Notes: generated from the letters alone by a model not told the origin. DNA of 64,000 nucleotides from Psychroflexus planctonicus (GCF_014640195.1 NZ_BMGM01000008.1:104600-168599), one strand, 5' to 3'. Positions 37,034 through 45,930 are shown, counted from the stretch's first letter. Translations and numbers: made by a program.

Positions 37034-38572
37034 CTAAAACGCATCTGGGTTTTTAATAATTTCTTCTGAACGTTGTATATGATTATTCAAGGTGTCTTTG
37101 TTCATTTTTTTCAATAGGTTCATCATCATTCCCATACGTTGATTGTTCTTGAATTTCTCTTGATTCTTGTACAGAAAATTCCAATACAAATTATTGAACG
37201 GACATGCTTTTTCGCCTTCTTTTTTAGAAACCGAATAATGACAAGATTTGCAGTAATTACTCATTTTGTTGATGTAACTCCCACTGGAAACATAAGGTTT
37301 GGTGGCTACAATTCCACCATCTGCAAATTGGCTCATGCCGCGGGTGTTGGTTAATTCTACCCATTCAATGGCATCGATGTACACGCCCAAATACCATTCA
37401 TCTACTTGGTCTGGGTCAACCATGGTAAGCAAAGCAAAATTCCCGGTAACCATTAAACGCTGAATGTGGTGTGCGTGGGCTTCGTCTAAACTTTGGTTGA
37501 TGGCGTGGCTCATGCAATTCATTTTGGTCTTGCCTGTCCAATAAAAATCAGGAAGCTTGTTGGTGTTTCCCAATGCATTTAACTGTTTGTATTCGGGCAT
37601 TTCTTTCCAATAAATACCGCGCATAAACTCACGCCAACCCAAAATTTGACGCACAAATCCTTCTACTTGAGAAATATCGATTTCATCCTTATGTTCGTAG
37701 TAATAATCTAAAGTGGTATCGATAATTTCCTTTGGTGAAAGCATTTTGGTATTCATGGCAAAAGACAAACGCGAATGAAACAAGAATTTTTCATCGGTAT
37801 GCATAGCATCTTCATAATCACCAAAATGAACCAGCAATTTTTTGCAGAAATAGTCCAAGACTTCCAAACATTCTTCTCGGCTAGTTGGCCATGAAAAGTT
37901 GTTTGCTTCAATTCTGCCAATGGTTTCAATGTTTTCTTTTTGTAGTAATTCGATGATTTCGGAAACATTTTTCTTGAAGTTTTTATGCGGAGGAATTTCA
38001 GGTTTACCCGTCCATTTCTTACGATTGCTTTTGTCGAAATTCCATTGTCCGCCTTCGGGTTTTTTTGCGTCTAGCATCATGATTTCATGCTTTTTACGCA
38101 TATCCCGATAAAAATATTCCATGGTCATTTCCTTTTTGCCTTCAAAGAATTTAGCCACATCTTTGCGTTGGGTGTAAAAATGTTCGGTGTCTACCGACTT
38201 GGTTTCTAGTTCGATTTCTTCACAAAAATCTCGCAGTTGTTTGTCCAGTCGAAATTCATCTGGCAATTGGTATTCAAAAGCTTCAATGTTTTCTTCTTTG
38301 ATGATTTGCTTTAAATTAGCCACTAAATCCTGTTGATTTTTTTCGTCATCCAAATTATAGTAGATTACTTGATGACCATCTTTTTGAAGGCTTTCTGAAA
38401 AATTCCGCATGGAAAGAAAAAAGGCAACTACTTTTTGAATGTGGTGTTTTACATAATTGGTTTCTTGCTTCATTTCTGCCATGAAGTAAACGACATTTTC
38501 GTTTTTTTCTGAAAACCAAGAATGCTTTGCGTTAAGCTGGTCGCCTAATATGAGTCGAAGTGTTTTTTTCAT
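37034..38572 (-). CDS. Deoxyribodipyrimidine photolyase-related protein (FeS-BCP/PhrB-like)
   Basis: 512-residue cryptochrome/photolyase-superfamily protein of the iron-sulfur class, whose characterised members repair (6-4) photoproducts with FAD and a 4Fe-4S cluster. The N-terminus LRLILGDQLNAKHSWF is diagnostic. The C-terminal half has the FAD region (GWREFMRGIYW, about 315) and cysteines in NCMSHAINQ, CKSCHY and KACPFNN, matching the four cluster ligands. A second, unrelated-subfamily photolyase gene lies 425 bp upstream on the same strand. Confidence 0.92.
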   Translation of the reverse strand: MKKTLRLILGDQLNAKHSWFSEKNENVVYFMAEMKQETNYVKHHIQKVVAFFLSMRNFSESLQKDGHQVIYYNLDDEKNQQDLVANLKQIIKEENIEAFEYQLPDEFRLDKQLRDFCEEIELETKSVDTEHFYTQRKDVAKFFEGKKEMTMEYFYRDMRKKHEIMMLDAKKPEGGQWNFDKSNRKKWTGKPEIPPHKNFKKNVSEIIELLQKENIETIGRIEANNFSWPTSREECLEVLDYFCKKLLVHFGDYEDAMHTDEKFLFHSRLSFAMNTKMLSPKEIIDTTLDYYYEHKDEIDISQVEGFVRQILGWREFMRGIYWKEMPEYKQLNALGNTNKLPDFYWTGKTKMNCMSHAINQSLDEAHAHHIQRLMVTGNFALLTMVDPDQVDEWYLGVYIDAIEWVELTNTRGMSQFADGGIVATKPYVSSGSYINKMSNYCKSCHYSVSKKEGEKACPFNNLYWNFLYKNQEKFKNNQRMGMMMNLLKKMNKDTLNNHIQRSEEIIKNPDAF

Positions 38573-38690
38573 GTTTATAAATGATTTTTTGTAAATTAAT
38601 GTCAGTTCGAGTGGTTTTAATCAATTTTCTTTAGTAAACGATAAAAAAAATAAAACTCGGATAATGCTGATTTCTAATATTATGCAAATC

Positions 38691-38723
38691 AAACCTCACA
38701 GGTCTTAAAGACCTGTGAGGTTT
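38691..38723. repeat. Perfect 16-bp-arm palindrome
   Basis: AAACCTCACAGGTCTT (38691-38706), one-base spacer, then its exact complement (38708-38723). It is not followed by a proper T-tract long enough for a standard terminator and lies 30 bp short of any gene. I recall similar CCTCACAGGT palindromes being dispersed in flavobacterial genomes; this is recollection, not shown here. Confidence 0.75.
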
Positions 38724-38927
38724 TGCAGATCAAATACTTAGAATCGGATTAGAGTTTTTTGTCATGTACTATTTAAATTTTCAATAAAAATTGGTTAAAA
38801 TTGTATTGAGAGTTCTATTCCATTTTTTATAATTTATTGTTTCAAAATTTTATATGTCAGTATATAATATCTAGAATATTTAGATTTTTTGTTGAAATAT
38901 TTCAAGAATTCGATGAATCTCGATACA

Positions 38928-38949
38928 ATCCCGACGAAAATGTCGGGAT
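38928..38949. repeat. CCCGAC...GTCGGG palindrome
   Basis: ATCCCGAC, six-base spacer GAAAAT, GTCGGGAT, bordered by direct CTCGAT motifs at 38919 and 38952. It resembles the TCCCGA-AGCA-TCGGGA palindrome inserted in the tRNA duplication at 51767. Confidence 0.65.
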
Positions 38950-38997
38950 CACTCGATTTGACATAAAAGCTATTTTCATTAACCATTTATTTTCATC

Positions 38998-40308
38998 CTA
39001 AAATAAAGATTCTTGCAACCATTTGCGTTGGTATTTTCCGTTGGAATCGTAGCGGTCTGCTTGTCCTTTGATGTTGAATTTTCGATCCCGTGGGTCGTTG
39101 CCAACACCGCTGTTGTACATCCAGTTTCCCCAGTTGGAATGCACATCGTAGTCTACCAACATGGCTTCAAAATAGGCAGCTCCGATGCGCCAATCTTGCT
39201 TCCATTCCTTTGCCCAATAGGAATTTACGTTTTGTCTGCCGCGGTTGCTCATGAACCCGGTTTCGCGAATTTCAATCATGTTGGCGTTGACGAACGGCTC
39301 GGGAGTTTGACCGTTAATCCATTGTTTGAATGCTTTTTGTGAATTTCCCCAATCGTAATTTTTGTCGAGAATTCCGCCCAATTGAAAGATTTTGCTGCCG
39401 TGTTTAAGCGAAACATATTTGAAGTAATCCCGCCAAATCAATTCGAATATCAACCAATACGTGTCTTGATTTTTCTTGATTTCCTTTTCAAATTTTTTGA
39501 CTTCCCAATAGATTTGCGTTGCCGAAATGCTTCCGTTGGCCAGCCAAGCTGAAAGTTTGGAGCTGTAATCGGTACCTAACAATCCGTTGCGGGTCTTCTT
39601 GTAAAACTGAAGCTTTTTGGTTTCCCAGAAATAATGTTGAATGCGTTTCCAAGCTTGATTTTCGCCACCATGAAATGGAAAAGCAGTTCGGGAATCGATG
39701 TCAAAATCTTTAAAACCCAAGTCGATTAAACTTGGAATTTCAGTGGCTTCGCCTATCCAATTACTTTCTGGTAGCGGTTTTGGCTTAGCTATTAATTTTC
39801 GGACTTGCGATTGCTTTTCGCAGGCTTTTCGGAATTGGGTGTAGACTTCTGGAATTTGATTAAAGCTGGAATATGGAATGTCTTCGGGATGAAACAAAAA
39901 TTGGTCGTATTGCACAATCCATTTGGTTTCGGGTAGTTTATTAGAAACTGCTTCTTGCACATTTACTTCTTCCTGCGTCCATTCTTTTTGACAAAAAATG
40001 TGTTCGATTTGGAAGCTTTTAGCTAAATTTTCAAAAGTGACTTCTGGCTTTTCTTGTTTAACAAGTAAATTGATGTTGAGTTCTTGTAAATTCGTTTTCA
40101 ATTCATCTAAGGTTTCTAACAAGAATTTAGCTCTAAATTTTTCGGTTTTTTTGAAGCCGTATTGGGTTACTTCAAAGTGGCTGGGATCTAGGCAATAGAC
40201 CGCCAAAACGGGTAAGTTTTGTTGACAAGCTTCGGCTAATGAATGTTGGTCGGTTGTGCGTAAATCGTTTCTGAACCAAACGACATTTATTTTTTGTTTT
40301 TCCTGCAT
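38998..40308 (-). CDS. DASH-type cryptochrome / photolyase
   Basis: 436-residue FAD photolyase-superfamily protein, DASH clade (repair of CPDs in single-stranded DNA is known for the clade). N-terminal antenna domain [19 protein letters not shown] domain with [22 protein letters not shown] (split here: [12 protein letters not shown], about 245), [13 protein letters not shown] and the C-terminal [20 protein letters not shown] / NSGVGNDPR blocks. The start overlaps the end of the DUF2256 gene by 22 bp, forming an operon with it and the flavin reductase. Confidence 0.92.
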   Translation of the reverse strand: MQEKQKINVVWFRNDLRTTDQHSLAEACQQNLPVLAVYCLDPSHFEVTQYGFKKTEKFRAKFLLETLDELKTNLQELNINLLVKQEKPEVTFENLAKSFQIEHIFCQKEWTQEEVNVQEAVSNKLPETKWIVQYDQFLFHPEDIPYSSFNQIPEVYTQFRKACEKQSQVRKLIAKPKPLPESNWIGEATEIPSLIDLGFKDFDIDSRTAFPFHGGENQAWKRIQHYFWETKKLQFYKKTRNGLLGTDYSSKLSAWLANGSISATQIYWEVKKFEKEIKKNQDTYWLIFELIWRDYFKYVSLKHGSKIFQLGGILDKNYDWGNSQKAFKQWINGQTPEPFVNANMIEIRETGFMSNRGRQNVNSYWAKEWKQDWRIGAAYFEAMLVDYDVHSNWGNWMYNSGVGNDPRDRKFNIKGQADRYDSNGKYQRKWLQESLF

Positions 40309-40424
40309 TTTTCGCTACAATATTTTACATTATCCCAGTTTTTCTCCCATTTCTTTCGCCAAGTAAAAGGCAATCCACAAGTTTCACAAATTTTAGTAGG
40401 TAGATGGGGTTTTTTGTGTGCCAT
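40287..40424 (-). CDS. DUF2256 domain small zinc-ribbon-like protein
   Basis: 45 residues, starting [17 protein letters not shown] and ending [11 protein letters not shown]. The two pairs CETC and CSEKC plus the central [11 protein letters not shown] are the DUF2256 signature, a predicted zinc-binding module often found next to cryptochrome/photolyase genes. The ATG shares one base with the flavin reductase stop (TAATG), and the 3' end runs 22 bp into the cryptochrome gene, so all three are translationally coupled. Function unknown. Confidence 0.9.
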   Translation of the reverse strand: MAHKKPHLPTKICETCGLPFTWRKKWEKNWDNVKYCSEKCRKNKK

Positions 40425-41059
40425 TATAAAATGGATTTCAATTCCTGCTCTGGTCGAGCATAACTAAATCGGTCTAGCATTTCTGTTTTTACATACCCAT
40501 CCAAACCAATAATTCCTACGCTTTTTGCCTTGGTTAAATCTAAAAATCCATCTTTAGTTTGAATGGTTTCATCATAAAAAATGTGCTCTATGTTGGCTAC
40601 AACTACAATGCAGCCATTTTCTTTAATATGGTATTCATTTTCAAAAGAACAAGCTAGCTGAATTTTAGATTGCTTTACAAATGGTGCTTTAAAGTTGGCT
40701 TTGTATTCGGCTTCTAATCCTACGGCATCAAATTCGCTTGTACTTGCATCATAACTCGCAGAAGTTTGGTGTGCTTCCTTGATGATTTCTTCATGGATGT
40801 GATTCACGGTAAAAACACCTGTTTCTTTGAGGTTGGAGTAGGTATGGCGTTCTACCGTTGTGGGGCGAAGCGTAAATGTAAGCTGCGGCGGATTGCTACC
40901 CAAGTGAATTACCGAATTGAACACTGCCAAATTGGTTTCTCCTTTTGCGTTGCAGCTTCCCAATAAGTTTGCCGATTTAATACCCCCGCAAGAGTTGATT
41001 AAGTTCATGCGTTCAAACCGAGGTAGATTGATGATCTGTGATTTATTTAAATGTTTCAT
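40424..41059 (-). CDS. Flavin reductase-like (FMN-binding split barrel) protein
   Basis: 211 residues of the flavoredoxin/flavin-reductase split-barrel family, with [15 protein letters not shown] near residue 24, [16 protein letters not shown] (about 62) and FTVNHIHEE. It likely binds FMN and could supply reduced flavin. First gene of the operon with DUF2256 and the DASH cryptochrome, which suggests a role in flavin supply to the photolyase; that link is inference. Confidence 0.85.
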   Translation of the reverse strand: MKHLNKSQIINLPRFERMNLINSCGGIKSANLLGSCNAKGETNLAVFNSVIHLGSNPPQLTFTLRPTTVERHTYSNLKETGVFTVNHIHEEIIKEAHQTSASYDASTSEFDAVGLEAEYKANFKAPFVKQSKIQLACSFENEYHIKENGCIVVVANIEHIFYDETIQTKDGFLDLTKAKSVGIIGLDGYVKTEMLDRFSYARPEQELKSIL

Positions 41060-41120
41060 TTATTTTTCAAAGCCATAAAATTATAGATTGTTTAATTGTT
41101 TTGTGTTAATAATTAAACAA

Positions 41121-41150
41121 AAAAAGCTGCTTCAAATGAAACAGCTTTAA
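41121..41150 (-). terminator. Terminator of an outgoing minus-strand transcript or intergenic hairpin
   Basis: AAGCTG-C-TTC-AAAT-GAA-A-CAGCTT hairpin with one mismatch. On the minus strand it is followed by a run of seven T, so it terminates the thiol-disulfide lipoprotein gene upstream of it (41191-42309). Confidence 0.8.
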
Positions 41151-41190
41151 GCTTAATTTACAGATTTAAAATCTGTATATGTATTTTATA

Positions 41191-42309
41191 CTAATCTAAG
41201 TATTCACTCACTTTTTCACGCAGTTGATTTCCACGTAGGTCTTTGCCAATAATTACCCCATTTTCATCGATTAAATATGCTTTAGGGATGGAGCGCACGC
41301 CATATTTTACAGCAATAGGATCTTTCCAAAACATCAAATTAGAAACATGATGCCAATCTCCTAAATTATCCGCTTCAATAGCGTTGGTCCAAGATTTTTT
41401 CTGATTTTGTTTATCTAAAGAAACTTGCACAATAGACAAGCCTTTGTCTTTATAATCTTGATAAACATCAACAATATTTGGATTCTCAATTCGGCAAGGT
41501 TTACACCAAGATGCCCAAAAGTCGATTAAGGTAACTTTTCCCATAGCATCTTTCAAGTTCAATTTATTACCTTCAGGAGTTGGACCTGAAAAATCAGGAG
41601 CCACTGCACCTATATCTGTCGCGCCTACTTTAGCAATTTGTTCTTGTAAGTTTCTTCCTAATTGAAGATCTTTCACTTCATTTGAGAAATTTTCAAAATA
41701 ATCTTTCGCTTCCTTATTGTTTACTTTTTTTTGATTGATTAAATCAGATAAAATCATAAGGCTTACTATAGAAGAAGGGTTTTCTTCAACAATTAGTTTG
41801 CGTTTATCTACACTTTCTTTTTCAATGTTACGTTGTATACTTCTTAGCTCTGCAACTTGAGCTTGGTCTCCGGTTCGCATTGCATTATTCATGCTTTTTT
41901 GAACGTCTTGCATTTCTTCATTCAGATTTTTTAGAATATTAAAATATTCTAGCAGTAAACTATTATGCTTTCCGGCTTCAATACTAGAATTTCTAACATT
42001 TAGATAATCAACTTTTAAATGCATTGGCATATCTTCTTTTACAAATATGAAGTTACCTGGAGCACCATCAATTCGAACTATATTCAGCTCTTGTTCGTCT
42101 TGTTCACTCAAATCAAAGCTAAAAGTTTCATTAACAACTTCTGTAGTGTCCAAATGCACTTGTTGGTTGTTTTCACCTAATTTGGATAAGAAAACTTTTG
42201 AGTTTTCGGCAATGCCTTCAGCATCAGCTGTTAGAATAACTTCTTTTTTACTAGCATTTTCACAAGCAAAAGTCAGTATGGCTAGAACTAATACAATTAT
42301 TTTTTTCAT
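41191..42309 (-). CDS. TlpA-like thiol-disulfide oxidoreductase lipoprotein
   Basis: 372 residues from the ATG at 42309. Lipoprotein signal (MKKIIVLVLAILTFAC), an N-terminal DUF4369-like beta domain (about 20-115), a helical linker with a coiled coil, then a C-terminal AhpC/TSA-thioredoxin domain with the redox pair in WASWCKPCRIENP (about residue 266) and cis-Pro SIPKAYLID. Periplasmic disulfide reduction is expected. The longer frame starts at a TTG (42330) lying in the -7 element and is rejected. Confidence 0.9.
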   Translation of the reverse strand: MKKIIVLVLAILTFACENASKKEVILTADAEGIAENSKVFLSKLGENNQQVHLDTTEVVNETFSFDLSEQDEQELNIVRIDGAPGNFIFVKEDMPMHLKVDYLNVRNSSIEAGKHNSLLLEYFNILKNLNEEMQDVQKSMNNAMRTGDQAQVAELRSIQRNIEKESVDKRKLIVEENPSSIVSLMILSDLINQKKVNNKEAKDYFENFSNEVKDLQLGRNLQEQIAKVGATDIGAVAPDFSGPTPEGNKLNLKDAMGKVTLIDFWASWCKPCRIENPNIVDVYQDYKDKGLSIVQVSLDKQNQKKSWTNAIEADNLGDWHHVSNLMFWKDPIAVKYGVRSIPKAYLIDENGVIIGKDLRGNQLREKVSEYLD

Positions 42310-42327
42310 ATTTAATATCATTTTTCG

Positions 42328-42335
42328 CAAAAGTA
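42328..42335 (-). promoter_or_regulatory. Promoter of the TlpA-like gene
   Basis: On the minus strand TTG, 20 nt, TACTTTTG: both Bacteroidota elements, ending 18 bp before the ATG at 42309. The TTG inside the -7 box is the false start of the longer frame. Confidence 0.7.
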
Positions 42336-42574
42336 ATCAAGACTAAGCGTTATCTCAACTATTATGAAAGAATATTACTTTTTTTAGGATAGCTTTTGAT
42401 AAGTTATTTATATAGGAAATTCACAAAAGCTTTAAAAGGTTTAAAATAAATTCTAAACAATTAAAACTGATTAAAATCATATTTACTTGTTTTTCAGTGG
42501 TCAATGTGACCTTTGTAACATATAAAAAATGAAGTGCTCATTATTTTAGCATCATAATTTAAAACATAGACCAA

Positions 42575-43987
42575 ATGAAAGTTGAACAAATTTATACTGG
42601 ATGTATTGCCCACGCCGCTTATTATATTGAAAGCAATGGTGAAGCTGCAATTTTTGACCCATTAAGAGAAGTACAACCTTATATAGACAAAGCTCAAAAG
42701 GATAATGCGCAAATAAAATATGTTTTTGAAACCCATTTTCATGCTGATTTTGTTTCAGGACATTTAGATTTAGCTAAAAAAACAGGTGCAGAAATTGTTT
42801 ATGGTCCTACAGCAAAACCTGGATTTGATGCTTTAATTGCTGAAGATAACCAAGAATTTAAAATAGGTAAATATACTATTCAAGTACTTCATACTCCTGG
42901 GCATACCATGGAATCAACTACTTATTTATTGATTGACGAAAACCAAAAACAACATGGTATTATAACCGGAGACACCTTATTTATTGGCGATGTAGGTCGT
43001 CCAGATTTGGCACAACATGTAATTGAAGATTTAACCGAAAAAAAGTTGGCAGCTCATTTATACGATTCGCTAAGAAACAAGATTTTACCACTTCCAGATC
43101 ATTTAATTGTGTATCCTAACCATGGTGCAGGTAGTGCCTGTGGAAAAATGATGAGTAAAGAAACGACCGATACCTTAGGAAATCAGAAAGCAACCAATTA
43201 TGCTCTTCAAGATATGCCGAAGGAAGAATTTATAGAAAAGTTATTAGATGGTTTAACTGCACCTCCCGGTTATTTTCCTAAAAATGTTTTAATGAATATA
43301 CAAGGTTACGACAGTATTGATGATGTTATTGATCGTGGACAACAACCTCTATCTCCCGAAGCCTTTGAAGCTGCTGCCAATGAAACTGGAGCGCTTTTGT
43401 TAGATACCCGAGAAGCAGAAAATTTTAAAGATGCGTTTATTCCCAACTCGATTAATATTGGATTAGATAATAATTTTGCCATGTGGGTTGGAGAGTTAAT
43501 TCCAGATATTAAACAACAAATTTTGCTAATTACAGATCCTGGAAAAGAAGAAGAAAGTATTATTCGTTTAGCTCGTGTAGGTTACGATCATGCTATTGGT
43601 TATTTAAAAGGCGGAATTGATGCTTGGAAAAAAGCGAGAAAGGAAATAGACCAAGTTGAACGTATTGATGTAAACACGCTAATTGAAGAACAAGAAAAAG
43701 GCTTAAAAGTTTTTGATGTAAGAAAGAAAAATGAATACAATAGTCAGCATTTAGTAGGCGCAGAAAACACACCATTAGGGAGTTTAAATGAATACTTATC
43801 TATATTCCCAAAAGATGAAAAATTCGCATTGCATTGTGCAGGAGGTTACCGAAGTATGATTGCTGCTTCTATGCTGAAACAACGTGGTTGGGATAATTTT
43901 GTAGATGTACGTGGTGGATTTGATGATATTTCTGCCAACGAAAAAGCAAAATTAACTGAATATGTTTGCCCAACGAGTTTATTATAA
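42575..43987 (+). CDS. MBL-fold hydrolase fused to two rhodanese domains (persulfide dioxygenase-like)
   Basis: 470 residues. N-terminal metallo-beta-lactamase domain related to ETHE1-type persulfide dioxygenases: THFHAD (H54, H56, D58), HTPGHT (about 110), GDTLFIGDVGRPDL and VYPNHGAGS. Residue 59 is Phe where the generic HxHxDH motif has His, as in ADFVSGH-type members. Two rhodanese domains follow. The first (about 260-350) has no cysteine at the active loop and is likely structural; the second (about 365-462) has HCAGGYRS with Cys near 421. A role in sulfane-sulfur oxidation is inferred. Confidence 0.88.
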   Translation: MKVEQIYTGCIAHAAYYIESNGEAAIFDPLREVQPYIDKAQKDNAQIKYVFETHFHADFVSGHLDLAKKTGAEIVYGPTAKPGFDALIAEDNQEFKIGKYTIQVLHTPGHTMESTTYLLIDENQKQHGIITGDTLFIGDVGRPDLAQHVIEDLTEKKLAAHLYDSLRNKILPLPDHLIVYPNHGAGSACGKMMSKETTDTLGNQKATNYALQDMPKEEFIEKLLDGLTAPPGYFPKNVLMNIQGYDSIDDVIDRGQQPLSPEAFEAAANETGALLLDTREAENFKDAFIPNSINIGLDNNFAMWVGELIPDIKQQILLITDPGKEEESIIRLARVGYDHAIGYLKGGIDAWKKARKEIDQVERIDVNTLIEEQEKGLKVFDVRKKNEYNSQHLVGAENTPLGSLNEYLSIFPKDEKFALHCAGGYRSMIAASMLKQRGWDNFVDVRGGFDDISANEKAKLTEYVCPTSLL

Positions 43988-44009
43988 ACTGATTAACTCA
44001 TCTTAATCA

Positions 44010-44046
44010 AATCCCCAGGTTGTTTGCAATTTGGGGATTGTTTTTT
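44010..44046 (+). terminator. Rho-independent terminator after the MBL-rhodanese gene
   Basis: AATCCCCAGGTTG pairs with CAATTTGGGGATT (13 bp with two G-U pairs), loop TTTG, followed by G and T6. Confidence 0.92.
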
Positions 44047-44087
44047 GTTGAAAATGCAGAGTTAAGAAAATCACTGTTTTTATTGAT

Positions 44088-44268
44088 TCTCAAATTTAGT
44101 TAAAACTATGCATTTTAGTGCATCCGTTTTAGCTTCTAAAAACTTATTAAACGCCATGAATACACGAATAAGTATGCTTTGTACTTTAAAATCATTAGTG
44201 CATTGGTGGCAAAACAGACTTTTAGGCTGCAATCAAACCTATGGACTATAAATCGATAGAGATTGAGT
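44088..44268. repeat. Dispersed repeat, copy A (~181 bp)
   Basis: About 91% identical by hand alignment (some 15 substitutions and two small indels) to 55619-55795. It starts TCTCAAATTTAGTTAAAACTA and ends GATTGAGT. It contains a small hairpin GCATTTTAGTGC (44110-44121; one T-G pair) and sits between convergent genes. An ORF crosses it but the changes between copies are mostly amino-acid replacing, which speaks against coding. The rest of the 43988-44324 gap holds only the terminator. Confidence 0.85.
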
Positions 44269-44324
44269 AAGCAAAGAATTAGATTGTTAGTGAAGTTAAG
44301 AACTTAGCATCAAGAAAATATTTT

Positions 44325-45857
44325 TTACATCTCTACAAATTCCTTTCCATTCAGTAACAACAATTCTTCTACATATTTCCGGTTGTTTGCAAGTCTAGGA
44401 ATTTTATGTTGGCCACCTAACTTGTCATTTTGCGCCAACCAATCATAAAACAAACCTTTTCTTGCAATGTTTAGCTTCAATTGGTTTAAAGTCATGTTGT
44501 TGGTTCTTTTAGCTTCGTAATCGCTATTGAGTTTTTGCAATTCACAGTCTAGAACTTCTGCAAACTTATTTGGGTCTTTAGGAGCTTTGTTAAATTCAAT
44601 GATCCATTCGTGAGCACCTTTTTCTTTTCCATGCATAAAAATGGGTGCTGCTGTGTAGTCTGCAATCTCTACGTCTAATATTTTGCTTGTTTTTCTCAAT
44701 GCATTTTCAGCATTTTCAATAATAAGTTCTTCGCCAAAGGCATTGATAAAGTGTTTGGTTCTTCCAGAAACTTTAATGCGGTAAGGTAAGATAGAAGTAA
44801 ATCTAACGGTATCGCCAATTTTGTAGCGCCATAAACCAGCATTAGTGGTAATTATCATAGCGTAGTTTTTTCCAACTTCAACTTGGCTTAAAGGAATTAC
44901 TTTTTCTTGTTCATTCCCATAGGTATCCATTGGGATAAATTCATAAAAAATTCCGTAATCTAAAAACAGCAGCAATTCTTCACTATTATTTTGGTCTTTA
45001 GCTGCAAAAAAACCTTCTGATGCGTTGTAAATCTCGTAATAACGAAATGTTTTATCTGGAATTATTTGTTGGTATTGTTCTGTATACGGAGCAAAGCTTA
45101 CTCCGCCATGAAAATAGACTTCTAAGTTTGGCCAAACTTCTTTGATATCTTTTGCACCTGTTTTTTCTAAAACACGATTCAATAAAACCAACATCCAAGA
45201 AGGAACTCCAGCAAGACTGGTTACATTTTCATGTATAGTTTCATTAATAATTGCGTTCATTTTAGTTTCCCATTCGCCCATTAATGAGATGTCATTATTA
45301 GGTGTGCTGCTGTAACTTGCCCAAAACGGCATATTATCAATAAGTAAGGCCGATAAATCTCCGTAACTCGTTCCTTTGTCTTTAAAAATTTGTTTACTTC
45401 CTCCCAACCGAAGACTTTTTCCAGTAAATAAGGAAGCATCCGGATTATTGTTTAAATAAAAGCATAATAAATCCTTACTGGCTGCAAAATGGCAATCTTC
45501 TAAAGATTCTTCACTTACAGGAATAAATTTGCTTTTGCTGTTGGTAGTTCCACTAGATTTAGCAAAAAGTTTGATGGGCGTGGGCCAAAATATATTGTTC
45601 TCCCCATTTCGAGCTCGCTCAATATCTGTTTCAAATTCTTCGTAGGTTTGAACGGGAACGCGTTCAGCAAAATCTTTGTAGGATTTAATGCTTTTAAAAT
45701 CATATTGCTGTCCAACATCTGTCTTTTTAGCAAATCTGATCAAGTTCATTAATAATTCATGCTGAACTTCGTTCGGATATTTCATAAACAATTCCATATG
45801 ATGAATCCGTTTTTTCAAGAACCAAGACGCAATGGAATTTACAATAGGAATGGGCAT
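44325..45857 (-). CDS. GH3-family (auxin-responsive-like) acyl-amido synthetase
   Basis: 510 residues of the GH3 superfamily of adenylate-forming enzymes. Recognisable: KSSGTTNSKSKFIPVS (about 107, phosphate-binding loop), YFHGGVSFAPY (about 247), YNASEGFFAAKDQ (about 277) and the C-terminal YRIKVSGRTKHFINAFGEEL (about 352). Plant members conjugate amino acids to hormones; bacterial members are common in Bacteroidota and their substrates are unknown. Divergent to the DUF2797 gene. Confidence 0.9.
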   Translation of the reverse strand: MPIPIVNSIASWFLKKRIHHMELFMKYPNEVQHELLMNLIRFAKKTDVGQQYDFKSIKSYKDFAERVPVQTYEEFETDIERARNGENNIFWPTPIKLFAKSSGTTNSKSKFIPVSEESLEDCHFAASKDLLCFYLNNNPDASLFTGKSLRLGGSKQIFKDKGTSYGDLSALLIDNMPFWASYSSTPNNDISLMGEWETKMNAIINETIHENVTSLAGVPSWMLVLLNRVLEKTGAKDIKEVWPNLEVYFHGGVSFAPYTEQYQQIIPDKTFRYYEIYNASEGFFAAKDQNNSEELLLFLDYGIFYEFIPMDTYGNEQEKVIPLSQVEVGKNYAMIITTNAGLWRYKIGDTVRFTSILPYRIKVSGRTKHFINAFGEELIIENAENALRKTSKILDVEIADYTAAPIFMHGKEKGAHEWIIEFNKAPKDPNKFAEVLDCELQKLNSDYEAKRTNNMTLNQLKLNIARKGLFYDWLAQNDKLGGQHKIPRLANNRKYVEELLLLNGKEFVEM

Positions 45858-45881
45858 GAATTCAGAATATTTTACGAAATT

Positions 45882-45889
45882 TACATTTG
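45882..45889 (+). promoter_or_regulatory. -7 promoter element of the DUF2797 gene
   Basis: TACATTTG, 41 bp before the ATG at 45931 and after the first in-frame ATG (45832), which it argues against. Confidence 0.55.
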
Positions 45890-45930
45890 TAAAAAAACGA
45901 TTTTTATTTCAATTATCAAAGAAAGCTTAC

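Larger units (their letters stand above)
38599..38964. repeat. Inverted-repeat-bounded segment, possible MITE-like element
   Basis: This gene-free gap (38573-38997) begins with ATGTCAGTTCGAGTGG (38599-38614) and ends with TCACTCGATTTGACAT (38949-38964), which on the other strand is ATGTCAAATCGAGTGA: 13 of 16 identical in inverted orientation. Between them lie two further palindromes. No reading frame of note and no obvious target-site duplication. Either a non-autonomous mobile element or two independent copies of a dispersed repeat in opposite orientation. Confidence 0.45.

Noticed and set aside
44110..44268. Small ORF shared by the two 180-bp repeats as a conserved gene
   Set aside because: Nine of eleven substitutions are amino-acid changing and copy A has stops at both ends of the shared frame, so no sign of selection on protein.
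45832..45930. N-terminal 33-codon extension of the DUF2797 protein
   Set aside because: Would begin upstream of the -7 element at 45882 and overlap the divergent GH3 gene; the conserved sequence starts at MLYQG.
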